IMG/VR virus record: IMGVR_UViG_3300029268_000010 | Span: 26,516-90,515 of that record | Strand: one strand, 5' to 3' | Source of the DNA: a virus | DNA: 64,000 bases | In this document: positions 48,745 through 56,424 of the stretch, piece after piece | Numbering within the stretch: position 1 is the stretch's first letter | Layout: each line of letters begins with the position of its first letter | The notes under the pieces: model-generated | Told to the model about the DNA's origin: nothing | Seen by the model: only the letters and a program-made list of their open reading frames with translations | Database searches by the model: none | Translations under genes and position numbers: made by a program

Positions 48745-49535
48745 TTATTTATATATAAAGGGTTAGTTGTCCATGAATCAAGGTTTACGAATACACCATG
48801 CTTATCAGTCTTACCATAACGGAACATTGTCCACATCAGGTGAGCGATCCAGTCTGCCATAAATGAATTGATAAACAGGTCTTGCTTTTCTAATGCTTCG
48901 GTAAGCGAGCAGCTGGGAGTATCATTATCTTCTACACCGGTCTTTAGTTCAGGATAGATATCAAAAACATTAGGAAGCTTATTAGCGCCTTTCATTCCTT
49001 TAGGCTGAGGAATCTTGTGCCGCGTTCCCATGATCACTTGACCGATATTCTTTTTGTTGCCTGCATCAATCCAGTAATAAGTCTTTGCATAAGGTTCATT
49101 GGAATTTTGTTTATTCATCCATCCAAGGACCTTCTGTCTTGATTTGACGGTATCAGTACAGGTAATCATAAAGTTTGCACCATAATTAGTATGATGTGAT
49201 TTACCCCAGTGATAGCAATATGCTTTCCATTCATTGCCAAAAGCAAGGTTTATCCTGCTGATCATTACGTCGGCTTTGAAGAGTCCTACATCCTGTGAAT
49301 AGAATAGTTGCCTGCCTACATTTGCAGTAGTTATCTTGTCTCCATCCCATGCCTGAACGAATAACCCAGGATGTCCTATCCCTCTCAATGCAACATCAAG
49401 CATAGCAAGTTTAGTTAAAAGTAAACTTCCGGTGCCCCCAATTCCTATGACATTGATAGTTATTTTATGAGTAGGATTTAGTATGTATGGATCAGTATAA
49501 TGGAGTAGTGATAATTTTTCCGATATGATCTTCAA
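48741..49535 (-). CDS. PRTRC system ThiF protein (E1-like)
   Basis: 264 aa from a TTG at 49535; no ATG/GTG lies between there and the conserved start, and the longer frame (to 49838) would only be a shadow of protein B. Seen: INVIGIGGTGSLLLTKLA (nucleotide-binding Gly motif), WDGDKITTANVGRQLF (the D ... N-x-x-R-Q ATP contacts), TCTDTVKSRQKV, and DTPSCSLTEALEKQDLFINS. The last block, with Cys at about residue 209, is distinctive for PRTRC ThiF and that Cys is the candidate thioester residue. E1-like enzymes adenylate the C-terminus of a ubiquitin-like partner. It overlaps protein B by 44 bp and the sliding clamp by 4 bp. Confidence 0.88.
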   Translation of the reverse strand: MKIISEKLSLLHYTDPYILNPTHKITINVIGIGGTGSLLLTKLAMLDVALRGIGHPGLFVQAWDGDKITTANVGRQLFYSQDVGLFKADVMISRINLAFGNEWKAYCYHWGKSHHTNYGANFMITCTDTVKSRQKVLGWMNKQNSNEPYAKTYYWIDAGNKKNIGQVIMGTRHKIPQPKGMKGANKLPNVFDIYPELKTGVEDNDTPSCSLTEALEKQDLFINSFMADWIAHLMWTMFRYGKTDKHGVFVNLDSWTTNPLYINK

Positions 49536-50208
49536 GACATTCCGTCGGAATCCAGAACTCTTTTGGGATTTCTTTTTCTTCAGGATTTTTCGTCCTCCAC
49601 TGCCAGTATTCTTTTGTTCCTTTCGGTTCGCCATTATTTGTAAATTTACTGTTAAAGTATGCGTTTGTAAAAGCTTCAGGTATCTCCAGTTTAGTCCATA
49701 TTCTATTTCTGTTGTTGTCACCGACTTTTGTATTTCCGAGACATACTGAGCCAGCAGAATTATAAAACAGGGCATTATAGAGCATTGTTTTTTTATCAGG
49801 TCTTTTATCTTCTTTGTACCAATGGACATGAAGTCCACTATTATAAGTCATGATGAAGCCCGGGCAGTGGTACCATCCTGATTTGAATTCACAAGTAAAC
49901 AAGATCTGTCTTTTTGCAGGCGGCACATGCCAGATAACGGTATTTTTATTGTAGAACAACATTCCTTCCGGTACGATATGAGTAGGATCTTCTTCTGTCT
50001 TGTTGATGATAACAGATTTAAAGATACGGGTAAGAACCACATCACTGAGCATTGTTTCTTTGAGGACATTATATTTACCTTCTATGTTCTCTACGTCACG
50101 ACCTGTGATAAAAGAGTCTCCTGCAGTGGTATTCTGATAGATAGTTATGACCTTTGTAGGAACATATTTTGATTTCAGCAATTTATTTATTTCAACTTCT
50201 TTCGTCAT
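49492..50208 (-). CDS. PRTRC system protein B
   Basis: 238 aa from the ATG at 50208 (17-bp overlap with protein F). Key blocks: VIWHVPPAKRQILF, SGWYHCPGFIM, LHVHWYKEDKRPDKKTMLYNALFYNSAGSVC split here as LYNALFYN and GSVCLGNTK, then AFTNAYFNSKFTN and a C-terminal CLEDHIGKI. This run (H-V-P, PG, N-x-x-G-x-V-C-x-G-x) fits the PRTRC B family. Cys156 in VCLG is conserved there as far as I recall and could be the catalytic Cys of an E2-like fold; that is not proven. The stop lies inside the ThiF gene. Confidence 0.82.
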   Translation of the reverse strand: MTKEVEINKLLKSKYVPTKVITIYQNTTAGDSFITGRDVENIEGKYNVLKETMLSDVVLTRIFKSVIINKTEEDPTHIVPEGMLFYNKNTVIWHVPPAKRQILFTCEFKSGWYHCPGFIMTYNSGLHVHWYKEDKRPDKKTMLYNALFYNSAGSVCLGNTKVGDNNRNRIWTKLEIPEAFTNAYFNSKFTNNGEPKGTKEYWQWRTKNPEEKEIPKEFWIPTECLEDHIGKIITTPLY

Positions 50209-51391
50209 TTTTCTCTTTCCAAATATAACTGTTATAGAAACTGCACATTTTGTCTTTCCAGCGATGGAATATAGTAGGGTAATCAGATTCAAGGTCGAAA
50301 CTTTCATTGATAGTATTAATATCAATATGCCTGTTAAGCACCCATGCCATCTGACCATAGTTTCCTATCCTGTCATTCATATCGTTGTATTCATCTTCGA
50401 ATAGTCTCAGGTTTCCATCCCACACAAAACGATAACAATCTGCAATAGGTAGAACTTCTTCTTCCTGGACACCTGGTATCTCATCAAAGAACTGAAAATT
50501 CTCTATGTTGTATTTATTCTGATACACTTTCTTTGCATAATAGAGTATTTCTGCAAAGTGTTTCATAGGACCAAAGATAGATTTGGACTGAGAATATTTC
50601 TCAATGAATTTATTTATGATTTTCATATCGGGTTTTTTCCTCAGTTTACGCCACCATTCTTCTGCAGGAGAATCATTATACTCTTCCATAGGATTTGTCC
50701 ATTCTGACTCTTTATCAGCTTTTTCATCTTCTTCAATAGTTTCATAATAGTCTTTACGCATATCCAAAAGATCATCCCATAGCAATACATCCCACTTCGC
50801 AGTGAGCATGCGTATCATTTCTATGAAAGCAGTTTTTAGTTCAGCAGGTCTTTTGGAATTAAGGACTGCTTTTATGTCAAAGAATTCAAAGTTAGCTTCG
50901 GACTCTCTGTATAGTCTGTATTCAATTGTCTCTCCATAGCTTCCAAAAGCAAAACTGTTCTTAGTGACGTATTTAGTCAGGTAGTTGCAGATAAACTGGA
51001 ATACTTCCCAGGGTTTCATTTTGCCGAAATCAGTATCACGTACTAGGTCTTTATATTCTTTGTGTTTTGTGATAACACTTCCGGTATTAACGATGATATT
51101 CATCATTTTGTCTCTGGAAAATTTATGATCATTTTTCTCCCATGTAACTTCAGCCCATGATTTATGATTTACGTCAACCTCTATGCTATGAAAGGGGATA
51201 TTGATGAGGGGGGCTTTGAGATGTTTTCTTTTTGAACGGAAAGCAACCTGTAACGGCGATTCTGTCCAGTGTCGTCTTTCATCGAGCTTACGATATTTTC
51301 TGGCAAGTAATTCCATTGTGGTTTTTGTTGTTTCTTTTTCCCGTTCTTCTTTATGTAACCTTGTAAGTCCATTATCCTTTAGTGCCAACAT
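50192..51391 (-). CDS. PRTRC system protein F
   Basis: 399 aa. Assigned to PRTRC F mainly by position between proteins C and B and by length (family ~370-400 aa); no short motif is decisive. Sequence is helical and acidic with long charged stretches, no membrane segment or obvious nucleotide site. Its ATG at 51391 overlaps protein C by 20 bp; an internal Met at residue 26 would give a non-overlapping alternative. The molecular role of F is unknown to me. Confidence 0.65.
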   Translation of the reverse strand: MLALKDNGLTRLHKEEREKETTKTTMELLARKYRKLDERRHWTESPLQVAFRSKRKHLKAPLINIPFHSIEVDVNHKSWAEVTWEKNDHKFSRDKMMNIIVNTGSVITKHKEYKDLVRDTDFGKMKPWEVFQFICNYLTKYVTKNSFAFGSYGETIEYRLYRESEANFEFFDIKAVLNSKRPAELKTAFIEMIRMLTAKWDVLLWDDLLDMRKDYYETIEEDEKADKESEWTNPMEEYNDSPAEEWWRKLRKKPDMKIINKFIEKYSQSKSIFGPMKHFAEILYYAKKVYQNKYNIENFQFFDEIPGVQEEEVLPIADCYRFVWDGNLRLFEDEYNDMNDRIGNYGQMAWVLNRHIDINTINESFDLESDYPTIFHRWKDKMCSFYNSYIWKEKNDERS

Positions 51392-51581
51392 GAGCTACGA
51401 ATTTATATACGGCACTGTCATTTTCAATTATTGGACCTTCTGTTGTTGCATTGGTACATTTCGGGTATTTCCCGGAATAGAATTTTCTGACTTCTTCTAC
51501 TGACATTTTGATATCAGGATCAGGGAGAGTCATTGAATCGAATTTAAAAATACGTGGTAATCCTTTTACTTCTAGTGCCAT
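51372..51581 (-). CDS. PRTRC system protein C (short ubiquitin-like candidate)
   Basis: 69 aa, the usual family size. Strong pattern: LPRIFKF, LPDPDIKMSVEEVRKFYSG, YPKCTNATTEGP and AVYKFVAHVGTKG. Family members have a beta-grasp-like layout, and this one ends in a bare C-terminal Gly (KG*) so no processing is needed before E1 activation. If it acts with ThiF, it would be the conjugated modifier or a sulfur carrier. It starts 2 bp after protein E's stop. Confidence 0.88.
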   Translation of the reverse strand: MALEVKGLPRIFKFDSMTLPDPDIKMSVEEVRKFYSGKYPKCTNATTEGPIIENDSAVYKFVAHVGTKG

Positions 51582-51583
51582 AG

Positions 51584-52186
51584 TTATTCCATATTAAACA
51601 TATCCATTTGAGGTACTTCTTCTTTTACTGGTGTAGCGGCAACGACTTTCTGTCCATTGGCATTGGTAGAGGTCTTTTCCACTTTACCGGTACCGTCGCA
51701 TACTGCACAGTCAATAGTTTCTTCTGAGTCTTCATCATTAGAATCATAATTAGGATTGTCAATAGATCCTTCACCTTTACAGTTAGGGCATTCGTCTTTT
51801 TCTTCTTCTTTAGGTGTAGGTTTAGAATATTTGTTTGGCTTGGCAGGGGTCTTTGATGTTCCGCTTGTCTTGGCTTCTTTTGCTTTCTTCTCAGCATTGG
51901 TTTTTATTACTGACACCGCACTGTCAAGTTGTTTTTTAAAGAAGTCCATATTATTCAGCGCTGAGTTAATTTCAGCGATAGGATTTGCCATGGTATTCCA
52001 GAAGTCATTCTCCAACTCTGCAGGAGTTCCATTCATTAATAATGGAGGAATGACTACGCTCTCTGCTTCTTTAGGGATGCAGGGGATGATCATGACAATA
52101 AGTTTGTCTTTTGTCTTGGTAATTCTGATATCAATGGAGTTATTAACGCTCAGTAGCGAATCCATTTTTACAAAGAATTGTTCCAT
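51584..52186 (-). CDS. PRTRC system protein E with C-terminal zinc-knuckle extension
   Basis: 200 aa. Residues 1-100 match the PRTRC E pattern: FFVKMDSLLS, LIVMIIPCIP, PLLMNGTPAELENDF. After a Lys/Ala-rich linker (~110-135) come CPNCKGEG (~138) and CAVCDGTG (~163), the CxxCxGxG repeats of DnaJ-type zinc centres, then an acidic linker between them and a Q/V tail. The zinc pair is not something I associate with PRTRC E and may be an addition. First gene of the E-C-F-B-ThiF run. Confidence 0.78.
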   Translation of the reverse strand: MEQFFVKMDSLLSVNNSIDIRITKTKDKLIVMIIPCIPKEAESVVIPPLLMNGTPAELENDFWNTMANPIAEINSALNNMDFFKKQLDSAVSVIKTNAEKKAKEAKTSGTSKTPAKPNKYSKPTPKEEEKDECPNCKGEGSIDNPNYDSNDEDSEETIDCAVCDGTGKVEKTSTNANGQKVVAATPVKEEVPQMDMFNME

Positions 52187-52368
52187 AAGTCTAAATCTTT
52201 AACAGTTAAATATTTATATAAATCTCTTTTTGTAAGTTCTTTATCCAGATGGTAAGCCCATGTTTTAGGATATCGTTTCTTCATTTGACGTACGACAATT
52301 CTAATTTCGCATTCAAATCCTATGCTTTTTTCCTTTATACAAAGTTCGTCATACCACAGTTCGGACAT
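52168..52368 (-). CDS. Small hypothetical protein
   Basis: 66 aa from the ATG at 52368; the longer frame from 52413 would overlap the zinc-ribbon gene further. Basic middle (RQMKKRYPKTWAYHLDKELTKRDLY) and no motif. It overlaps the E gene by 19 bp. Confidence 0.5.
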   Translation of the reverse strand: MSELWYDELCIKEKSIGFECEIRIVVRQMKKRYPKTWAYHLDKELTKRDLYKYLTVKDLDLWNNSL

Positions 52369-52544
52369 ACAGATATTCCATAGACATTCGGAAATGGGAG
52401 AGAACAATGGCATGAAGAACAGATAACTTTTGTCTTACTCCATTCATATTCCATTTCTTCATAGTCTTGCATTATTCTTTTCTTCATAGTGACTGCCGGA
52501 TGGCGATCAGGATAAAGGTTATGATATTGTTCTTCTGTTCCCAT
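52335..52544 (-). CDS. Small zinc-ribbon protein
   Basis: 69 aa from the ATG at 52544, one base after the stop of the nuclease gene. C-terminus has CSSCHCSLPFPNVYGISVCPNCG, a C-x2-C ... C-x2-C zinc ribbon. No further family recognised. Confidence 0.65.
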   Translation of the reverse strand: MGTEEQYHNLYPDRHPAVTMKKRIMQDYEEMEYEWSKTKVICSSCHCSLPFPNVYGISVCPNCGMTNFV

Positions 52545-52545
52545 G

Positions 52546-53805
52546 TTATACGGATTGAGTTGTTTTGGCAAATTGGCAAGTACCACCTTCTTTAAGATAG
52601 TTCAGAGGACATTTCTTGCATTCCTGGTATGCATTCTCATAATCTGTCCTTATGGGCCATCCTGAAGCTTCACAGTGCTCGTATATTGCTACGGAATGGT
52701 TTATCCTTGCCATGATGTTTTTCTTTCTCTCCATAGTCCATTTGACGTCTACAGGCTTAAAGTCCAGTTGTTCTTCCGGCACCTGATAGTCAAAGACCAT
52801 ATAGAGGAATAGTTTATTGACGAAGTTCTCTCTTTTTCCAAAAGCTTCTTTCAGGTGAGGGTTGTAGACATAATTGATATCGTCAGTAGCATGAAGATAA
52901 ACTTCTGCCTGAGTGTGATCCATGAATTCAGGAGCACCCCAACAAAAGTCACCGAACTTGGTATTGACATTGCCTGTAAATTTAACATCTACTATAGCCG
53001 TCCATTGTTTTCCTTCATAGAAGATAGGCACAGGGAAGATATCAGGATTTGTCTCAAGAAGTATCTTATCCTTTTCGTCGATAACCTTAAAGATTTTAGG
53101 TTGTATGTTGACACCGGGGATGATAGCAAGAGATCCATCAGGAAGAGTCATGCGGTAGTTGTTAAAGATAACCTTTGCCCTGTCAGCCTGCATACGTACT
53201 CTTATCTCGTCGATATATAGTTCTCCTTCCGGCTCAGGTTTACCTTCTTTTTTGGCAGCTTCTATTGCCTTTTTAGACACTCTTTTACGACCTAACGTCT
53301 CAGTACATTCTCCGTCTCTTCCGAAGCCAAGTATCAATGATTCACCAAGGTTGCCGGCTTTCATAGCATCAGAAGGTTCTTCCTTTTTGCTTCCTAAAAT
53401 AGTAGTATGGTATAGTTTGTTAGGACAGAATGGTATCTCACTTCCTTCTTTAAGCACTCTCTTGATAAAAGACTGAGAGATAATACGGTAACCGTCGTCG
53501 ATATATTGCTGCCTTAATGCTGATCCTTCCAGGTTCATAGCCGGAACGATATGGATCTTAGGCTTTGGCTGTTCTGCTACTATCTGATCTTTAATGGAAA
53601 TATCATCGATAGAGAATACATCTTCAAAAATTCTTCCTTTTACTGGAAATTCACAATCAGGTTCTGCTTGTTCTCTTACCTGTATCTTTTTTTCATCAGA
53701 GACATTAAACCTAATCGGTTTAGCCGTCTTTTTCTTGACCTTATCATCAGGTTGCTCGGCTGGAAGATCATCATCGATCTCCCAGGGCATCTTTTCTTTA
53801 TTCAT
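52546..53805 (-). CDS. PD-(D/E)XK nuclease (Cas4/RecB-like)
   Basis: 419 aa. The nuclease core lies in the second half: WTAIVDVKFTGN gives the D-x-K pair after an upstream acidic residue, and HTQAEVYLHATD continues the helix that carries the QxxxY motif. Near the C-terminus CKKCPL and CQFAK place a Cys cluster as in Cas4-type FeS nucleases. The N-terminal 100 residues are charged. Proteins of this type occur in crAss-like replication modules and process DNA ends in recombination. It abuts the SSB-like gene (2 bp), suggesting joint function. Confidence 0.75.
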   Translation of the reverse strand: MNKEKMPWEIDDDLPAEQPDDKVKKKTAKPIRFNVSDEKKIQVREQAEPDCEFPVKGRIFEDVFSIDDISIKDQIVAEQPKPKIHIVPAMNLEGSALRQQYIDDGYRIISQSFIKRVLKEGSEIPFCPNKLYHTTILGSKKEEPSDAMKAGNLGESLILGFGRDGECTETLGRKRVSKKAIEAAKKEGKPEPEGELYIDEIRVRMQADRAKVIFNNYRMTLPDGSLAIIPGVNIQPKIFKVIDEKDKILLETNPDIFPVPIFYEGKQWTAIVDVKFTGNVNTKFGDFCWGAPEFMDHTQAEVYLHATDDINYVYNPHLKEAFGKRENFVNKLFLYMVFDYQVPEEQLDFKPVDVKWTMERKKNIMARINHSVAIYEHCEASGWPIRTDYENAYQECKKCPLNYLKEGGTCQFAKTTQSV

Positions 53806-53807
53806 AA

Positions 53808-54395
53808 TCAGGTTTCAGAAGTATAGAAGTTAAAGTATTCTTCAGCTTTCTTCAGGACAGAATCGTAGGCTTTAGGTTCTTCAAAACGTATTCCTTTGAT
53901 AACCATCCCACGTATTGCCATCCGGATAGCATTGGAGCATATCTTTCCATTTTCAGAGTCCAGTCCTTTGCCCTGCATCCAGGTAAGGAATATCTTGCTG
54001 ATAGCATAGTCATGTCCTTTCTGAATCTTGGCATAGTCAGAGTTCAGAAGGAAGTCTATAGCACATTCCATGCTTACCATTTTGGCTATACGGAGCTGAA
54101 TTTTAGGATCGAGCTCTCTTCTGTTTTCTTTCTGATGACCTGTAGCCTGCTGATCCCTTGACGGCCGGATAATGGTCTTGGTGAAGTTACCCTGCTGTTT
54201 TGTTTCAATCTCATATGTTACCGTTGCTCCGACGATAAATTTAGTCTGATCCTGATTTATAGAACCATATTCTCCGTCGTCATTGTTTTCCATCCGAATT
54301 CTGTGATAATAGATCTTCTTGCCTTGTGGAGAAGTCCATGTGTTGCCGGTATAGACCGCAGTCTTTACTACCGACGTTTTTGTTTCTACTGCCAT
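53808..54395 (-). CDS. SSB-like single-stranded DNA-binding protein
   Basis: 195 aa. The first ~100 residues look like an OB-fold: KTAVYTGNTWTSPQGKKIYYHRIRMENNDDGEYGS then KFIVGATVTYEIE, similar to phage SSB-type proteins; the rest is helical. No acidic C-terminal tip (it ends YFNFYTSET). Sits between the SbcC/RecF-like and the PD-(D/E)XK genes, as in other crAss-like replication modules. Family is inferred from fold impression and neighbours. Confidence 0.6.
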   Translation of the reverse strand: MAVETKTSVVKTAVYTGNTWTSPQGKKIYYHRIRMENNDDGEYGSINQDQTKFIVGATVTYEIETKQQGNFTKTIIRPSRDQQATGHQKENRRELDPKIQLRIAKMVSMECAIDFLLNSDYAKIQKGHDYAISKIFLTWMQGKGLDSENGKICSNAIRMAIRGMVIKGIRFEEPKAYDSVLKKAEEYFNFYTSET

Positions 54396-54413
54396 TGTTT
54401 CTTTTTTTAATGG

Positions 54414-54743
54414 TTAGTTATTTGATTTTGTTGATTCGAACTGTTTGATAATATCTTCAATAATTTTGTTGAGATCCTTAATGTCGGAAAGGATTAATAG
54501 TTCCTGTACTTTCTGATGAATGGGTTCATCTTGCGGTCTTTTCAGATTTATGTGTTTGTAATATGCGTGAGTAATTAGTTGTTCAATTTTTTCTTCGGTA
54601 AGACTTGACAGATAATCATCAAGATAACCAAAAACTTTCTGATCAGTGATTGCTTTTTGTAAATCTTTGTAATCTGCTTTTGTCCTTGCCATCAGATCAT
54701 CAGCTTGTTTTTTCTGAACAAGGATTTTTCTTAATAATTTCAT
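54414..54743 (-). CDS. Small helical protein
   Basis: 109 aa from the ATG at 54743, which overlaps the tiny upstream ORF stop as ATGA; the longer frame runs into the SbcC-like gene. Sequence is helical and Lys/Leu/Gln-rich (KKQADDLMARTKADYKDLQKA), likely coiled coil. Function unknown, perhaps a subunit of the neighbouring ATPase. Confidence 0.6.
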   Translation of the reverse strand: MKLLRKILVQKKQADDLMARTKADYKDLQKAITDQKVFGYLDDYLSSLTEEKIEQLITHAYYKHINLKRPQDEPIHQKVQELLILSDIKDLNKIIEDIIKQFESTKSNN

Positions 54744-54796
54744 GTAAGTTCCATTCGCAATAGTTTTGCGAAGATGTGAAGTTCTTTTTCGTTCAT
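54740..54796 (-). CDS. Tiny coupled ORF (18 aa)
   Basis: ATG at 54796 overlaps the SbcC-like stop as ATGA, and its own TGA overlaps the next ATG at 54743 as ATGA. It encodes MNEKELHIFAKLLRMELT. It may be a leader that couples translation of the 109-aa gene to the ATPase gene; a chance ORF is also possible. Confidence 0.3.
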   Translation of the reverse strand: MNEKELHIFAKLLRMELT

Positions 54797-56226
54797 TTTT
54801 CTTCCTCCGTATAACATTCAAAGTGTAATTCTTCTGGTGTTTCAGTAACATGGTCGAAGAACATAACGGCATGATATTCTTCTGCCATCTTACCGAGTTT
54901 CTCTTTGCTGGCATTATCATACTCTGCAGCTTTGCCAATACAGATAATAGGAGTTTTCTTATTTAGTTCACACAAAATCTTGGCAACGATAAGCCCACCT
55001 TCTGCATAACTGATATTGGATTCAGTAAATGGAAGCTTATCGTTTCCTTTCATGAAATAGAGTCCATCTTCTTCGACATAGATATTGTCGATCGGGAGTT
55101 TCTCTTTCAGGAATATTGCTTTTCTTTCTGTACGGTGCTTCTCAATAGTTGCTGTTATGGTATCAGATTCTTTTTTCTTTTCCTCTGCCTTTTTCGTTGC
55201 ATCTTCTTTCTGTGCTTTTTTAGGATGGACTTCATTATAGACTTGCATAAAAGCTTCTCCCCGGGCAATATCGGCTTTTAGCTTTTCTGTAGCAGCAGCA
55301 TCACCAGTTCCGGTTTCAGCTTTAAGTGTGGCAATCTCACTCTTAATAGCTTCAAGTTCTTCTGTCTTTTGCTTAGCAAGTTCATTGTATTCACTGACTT
55401 TTGCCTTTCCTTTGTTCTTAAGGGTTTCTATCTGCTGAGTGAGTGCTTCGATCTGTTTCTTTATCTCTTCTGCTTCGGCAGTAGTTGATTCTTTTGCAGC
55501 GGTAATATCTTTTGGTATCTGGACAACTTTCTGCTTCAGGTTTATAAGACGTGCCATCTTCTGAGGATCACCGGCTTGTTTTGCAAGGTCTATTTTGAGT
55601 TTTTCAAGTGCTTCTTTCGCTGCAGGACCATTGGCAAGTATCTTTTCCTGTTTGGCGTCGAGAACAATACTGTCAGCTATACTCATAAATCCTTTAAGAG
55701 CATTATTGACTTCTGTTCTTTTAAGGAATAGTTCACCGGTTCTTTCATTGATTTTAGTATCAATAACTTTTATTTTTTCGCGTGCTTCCTTGGGTAAGAG
55801 TCCGAGAATGACAGAAGCCTGTTCTTTCCTTCCTTTTTCAGACAGGCCCCAGTTAAAGAATTCTTCAACAGTAAAAGCATTGTACTGGAATACGTTTCTG
55901 ATATCAGTGACTTTTCTTGAGGTAGAGGTGTCAGGTCTTACGAGAAGGAACTTATCATCCTTTTCATTACCGAATTCAAAGGTCACAACATATTTCTCTC
56001 CGTCAGCGCCTATGAATTCTCCTGATAGTTTACCTTCTGTCTCACCGAAAGTAGTGATCTGAGAGTTATCATTCTTTGCTATGAGAAGAGTCTGCATAGC
56101 TTGGGTAAATGAGGTCTTGCCTTGCATATTACCCGCTTTCACAAGATAGATATTGCCAGCGCTGAATTCAGCTTCTACGTCAGCAAGTTTCTTGTAGTTT
56201 TTAAAGTTTACAACGATTTTTTCCAT
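54793..56226 (-). CDS. SbcC/RecF-like SMC-family ATPase
   Basis: 477 aa. N-terminus IVVNFKNYKKLADVEAEF followed by VKAGNMQGKTSFTQA (~30-42) is a modified Walker A (A-G-N-M-Q-G-K-T). Residues ~195-350 are a long Lys/Glu/Ala coiled coil without a CxxC hook. Near the end SNISYAEGGLIVAKIL could be the signature helix, but the Walker B place reads PIICIGKAAEYD and lacks the usual D-E. ATP use is therefore uncertain. In crAss-like phages such proteins sit next to SSB and nuclease genes and probably act in recombination. Confidence 0.7.
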   Translation of the reverse strand: MEKIVVNFKNYKKLADVEAEFSAGNIYLVKAGNMQGKTSFTQAMQTLLIAKNDNSQITTFGETEGKLSGEFIGADGEKYVVTFEFGNEKDDKFLLVRPDTSTSRKVTDIRNVFQYNAFTVEEFFNWGLSEKGRKEQASVILGLLPKEAREKIKVIDTKINERTGELFLKRTEVNNALKGFMSIADSIVLDAKQEKILANGPAAKEALEKLKIDLAKQAGDPQKMARLINLKQKVVQIPKDITAAKESTTAEAEEIKKQIEALTQQIETLKNKGKAKVSEYNELAKQKTEELEAIKSEIATLKAETGTGDAAATEKLKADIARGEAFMQVYNEVHPKKAQKEDATKKAEEKKKESDTITATIEKHRTERKAIFLKEKLPIDNIYVEEDGLYFMKGNDKLPFTESNISYAEGGLIVAKILCELNKKTPIICIGKAAEYDNASKEKLGKMAEEYHAVMFFDHVTETPEELHFECYTEEEK

Positions 56227-56236
56227 GTTTGTTTAT

Positions 56237-56422
56237 TTAATCATCTTTTAGTGAATCAAAAGGAAATCCTTCTTCTGCAAGGCGATCATTACATAATGCT
56301 TTAACATCATCTTCTGTTTCTGCATCATGTAAGGAATTTATATCAGCAAGGGAATCCCATTCCATGCCTGCCTGGTTCATGAGATATTTGTCTGCTATTG
56401 CTTTTTTCTGGTCGTAGTTCAT
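56237..56422 (-). CDS. Small hypothetical protein
   Basis: 61 aa, acidic and helical (MEWDSLADINSLHDAETEDDV), no motif. Ten bases before the SbcC-like start, same strand. Confidence 0.6.
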   Translation of the reverse strand: MNYDQKKAIADKYLMNQAGMEWDSLADINSLHDAETEDDVKALCNDRLAEEGFPFDSLKDD

Positions 56423-56424
56423 TT

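Noticed and set aside
49536-49838. N-terminal ~100 residues of the long ThiF frame
   Set aside because: They lie antiparallel to no gene but inside protein B's coding region in another frame, have no PRTRC similarity, and the conserved ThiF core starts just after 49535.
51756-52202. 148-aa plus-strand ORF
   Set aside because: It is the shadow of the PRTRC E gene and has no recognisable features.
55595-56062. 155-aa plus-strand ORF
   Set aside because: It is a shadow of the SbcC-like coding sequence, Ser/Leu-rich as expected of a reverse-complement coiled coil, with no start signal.
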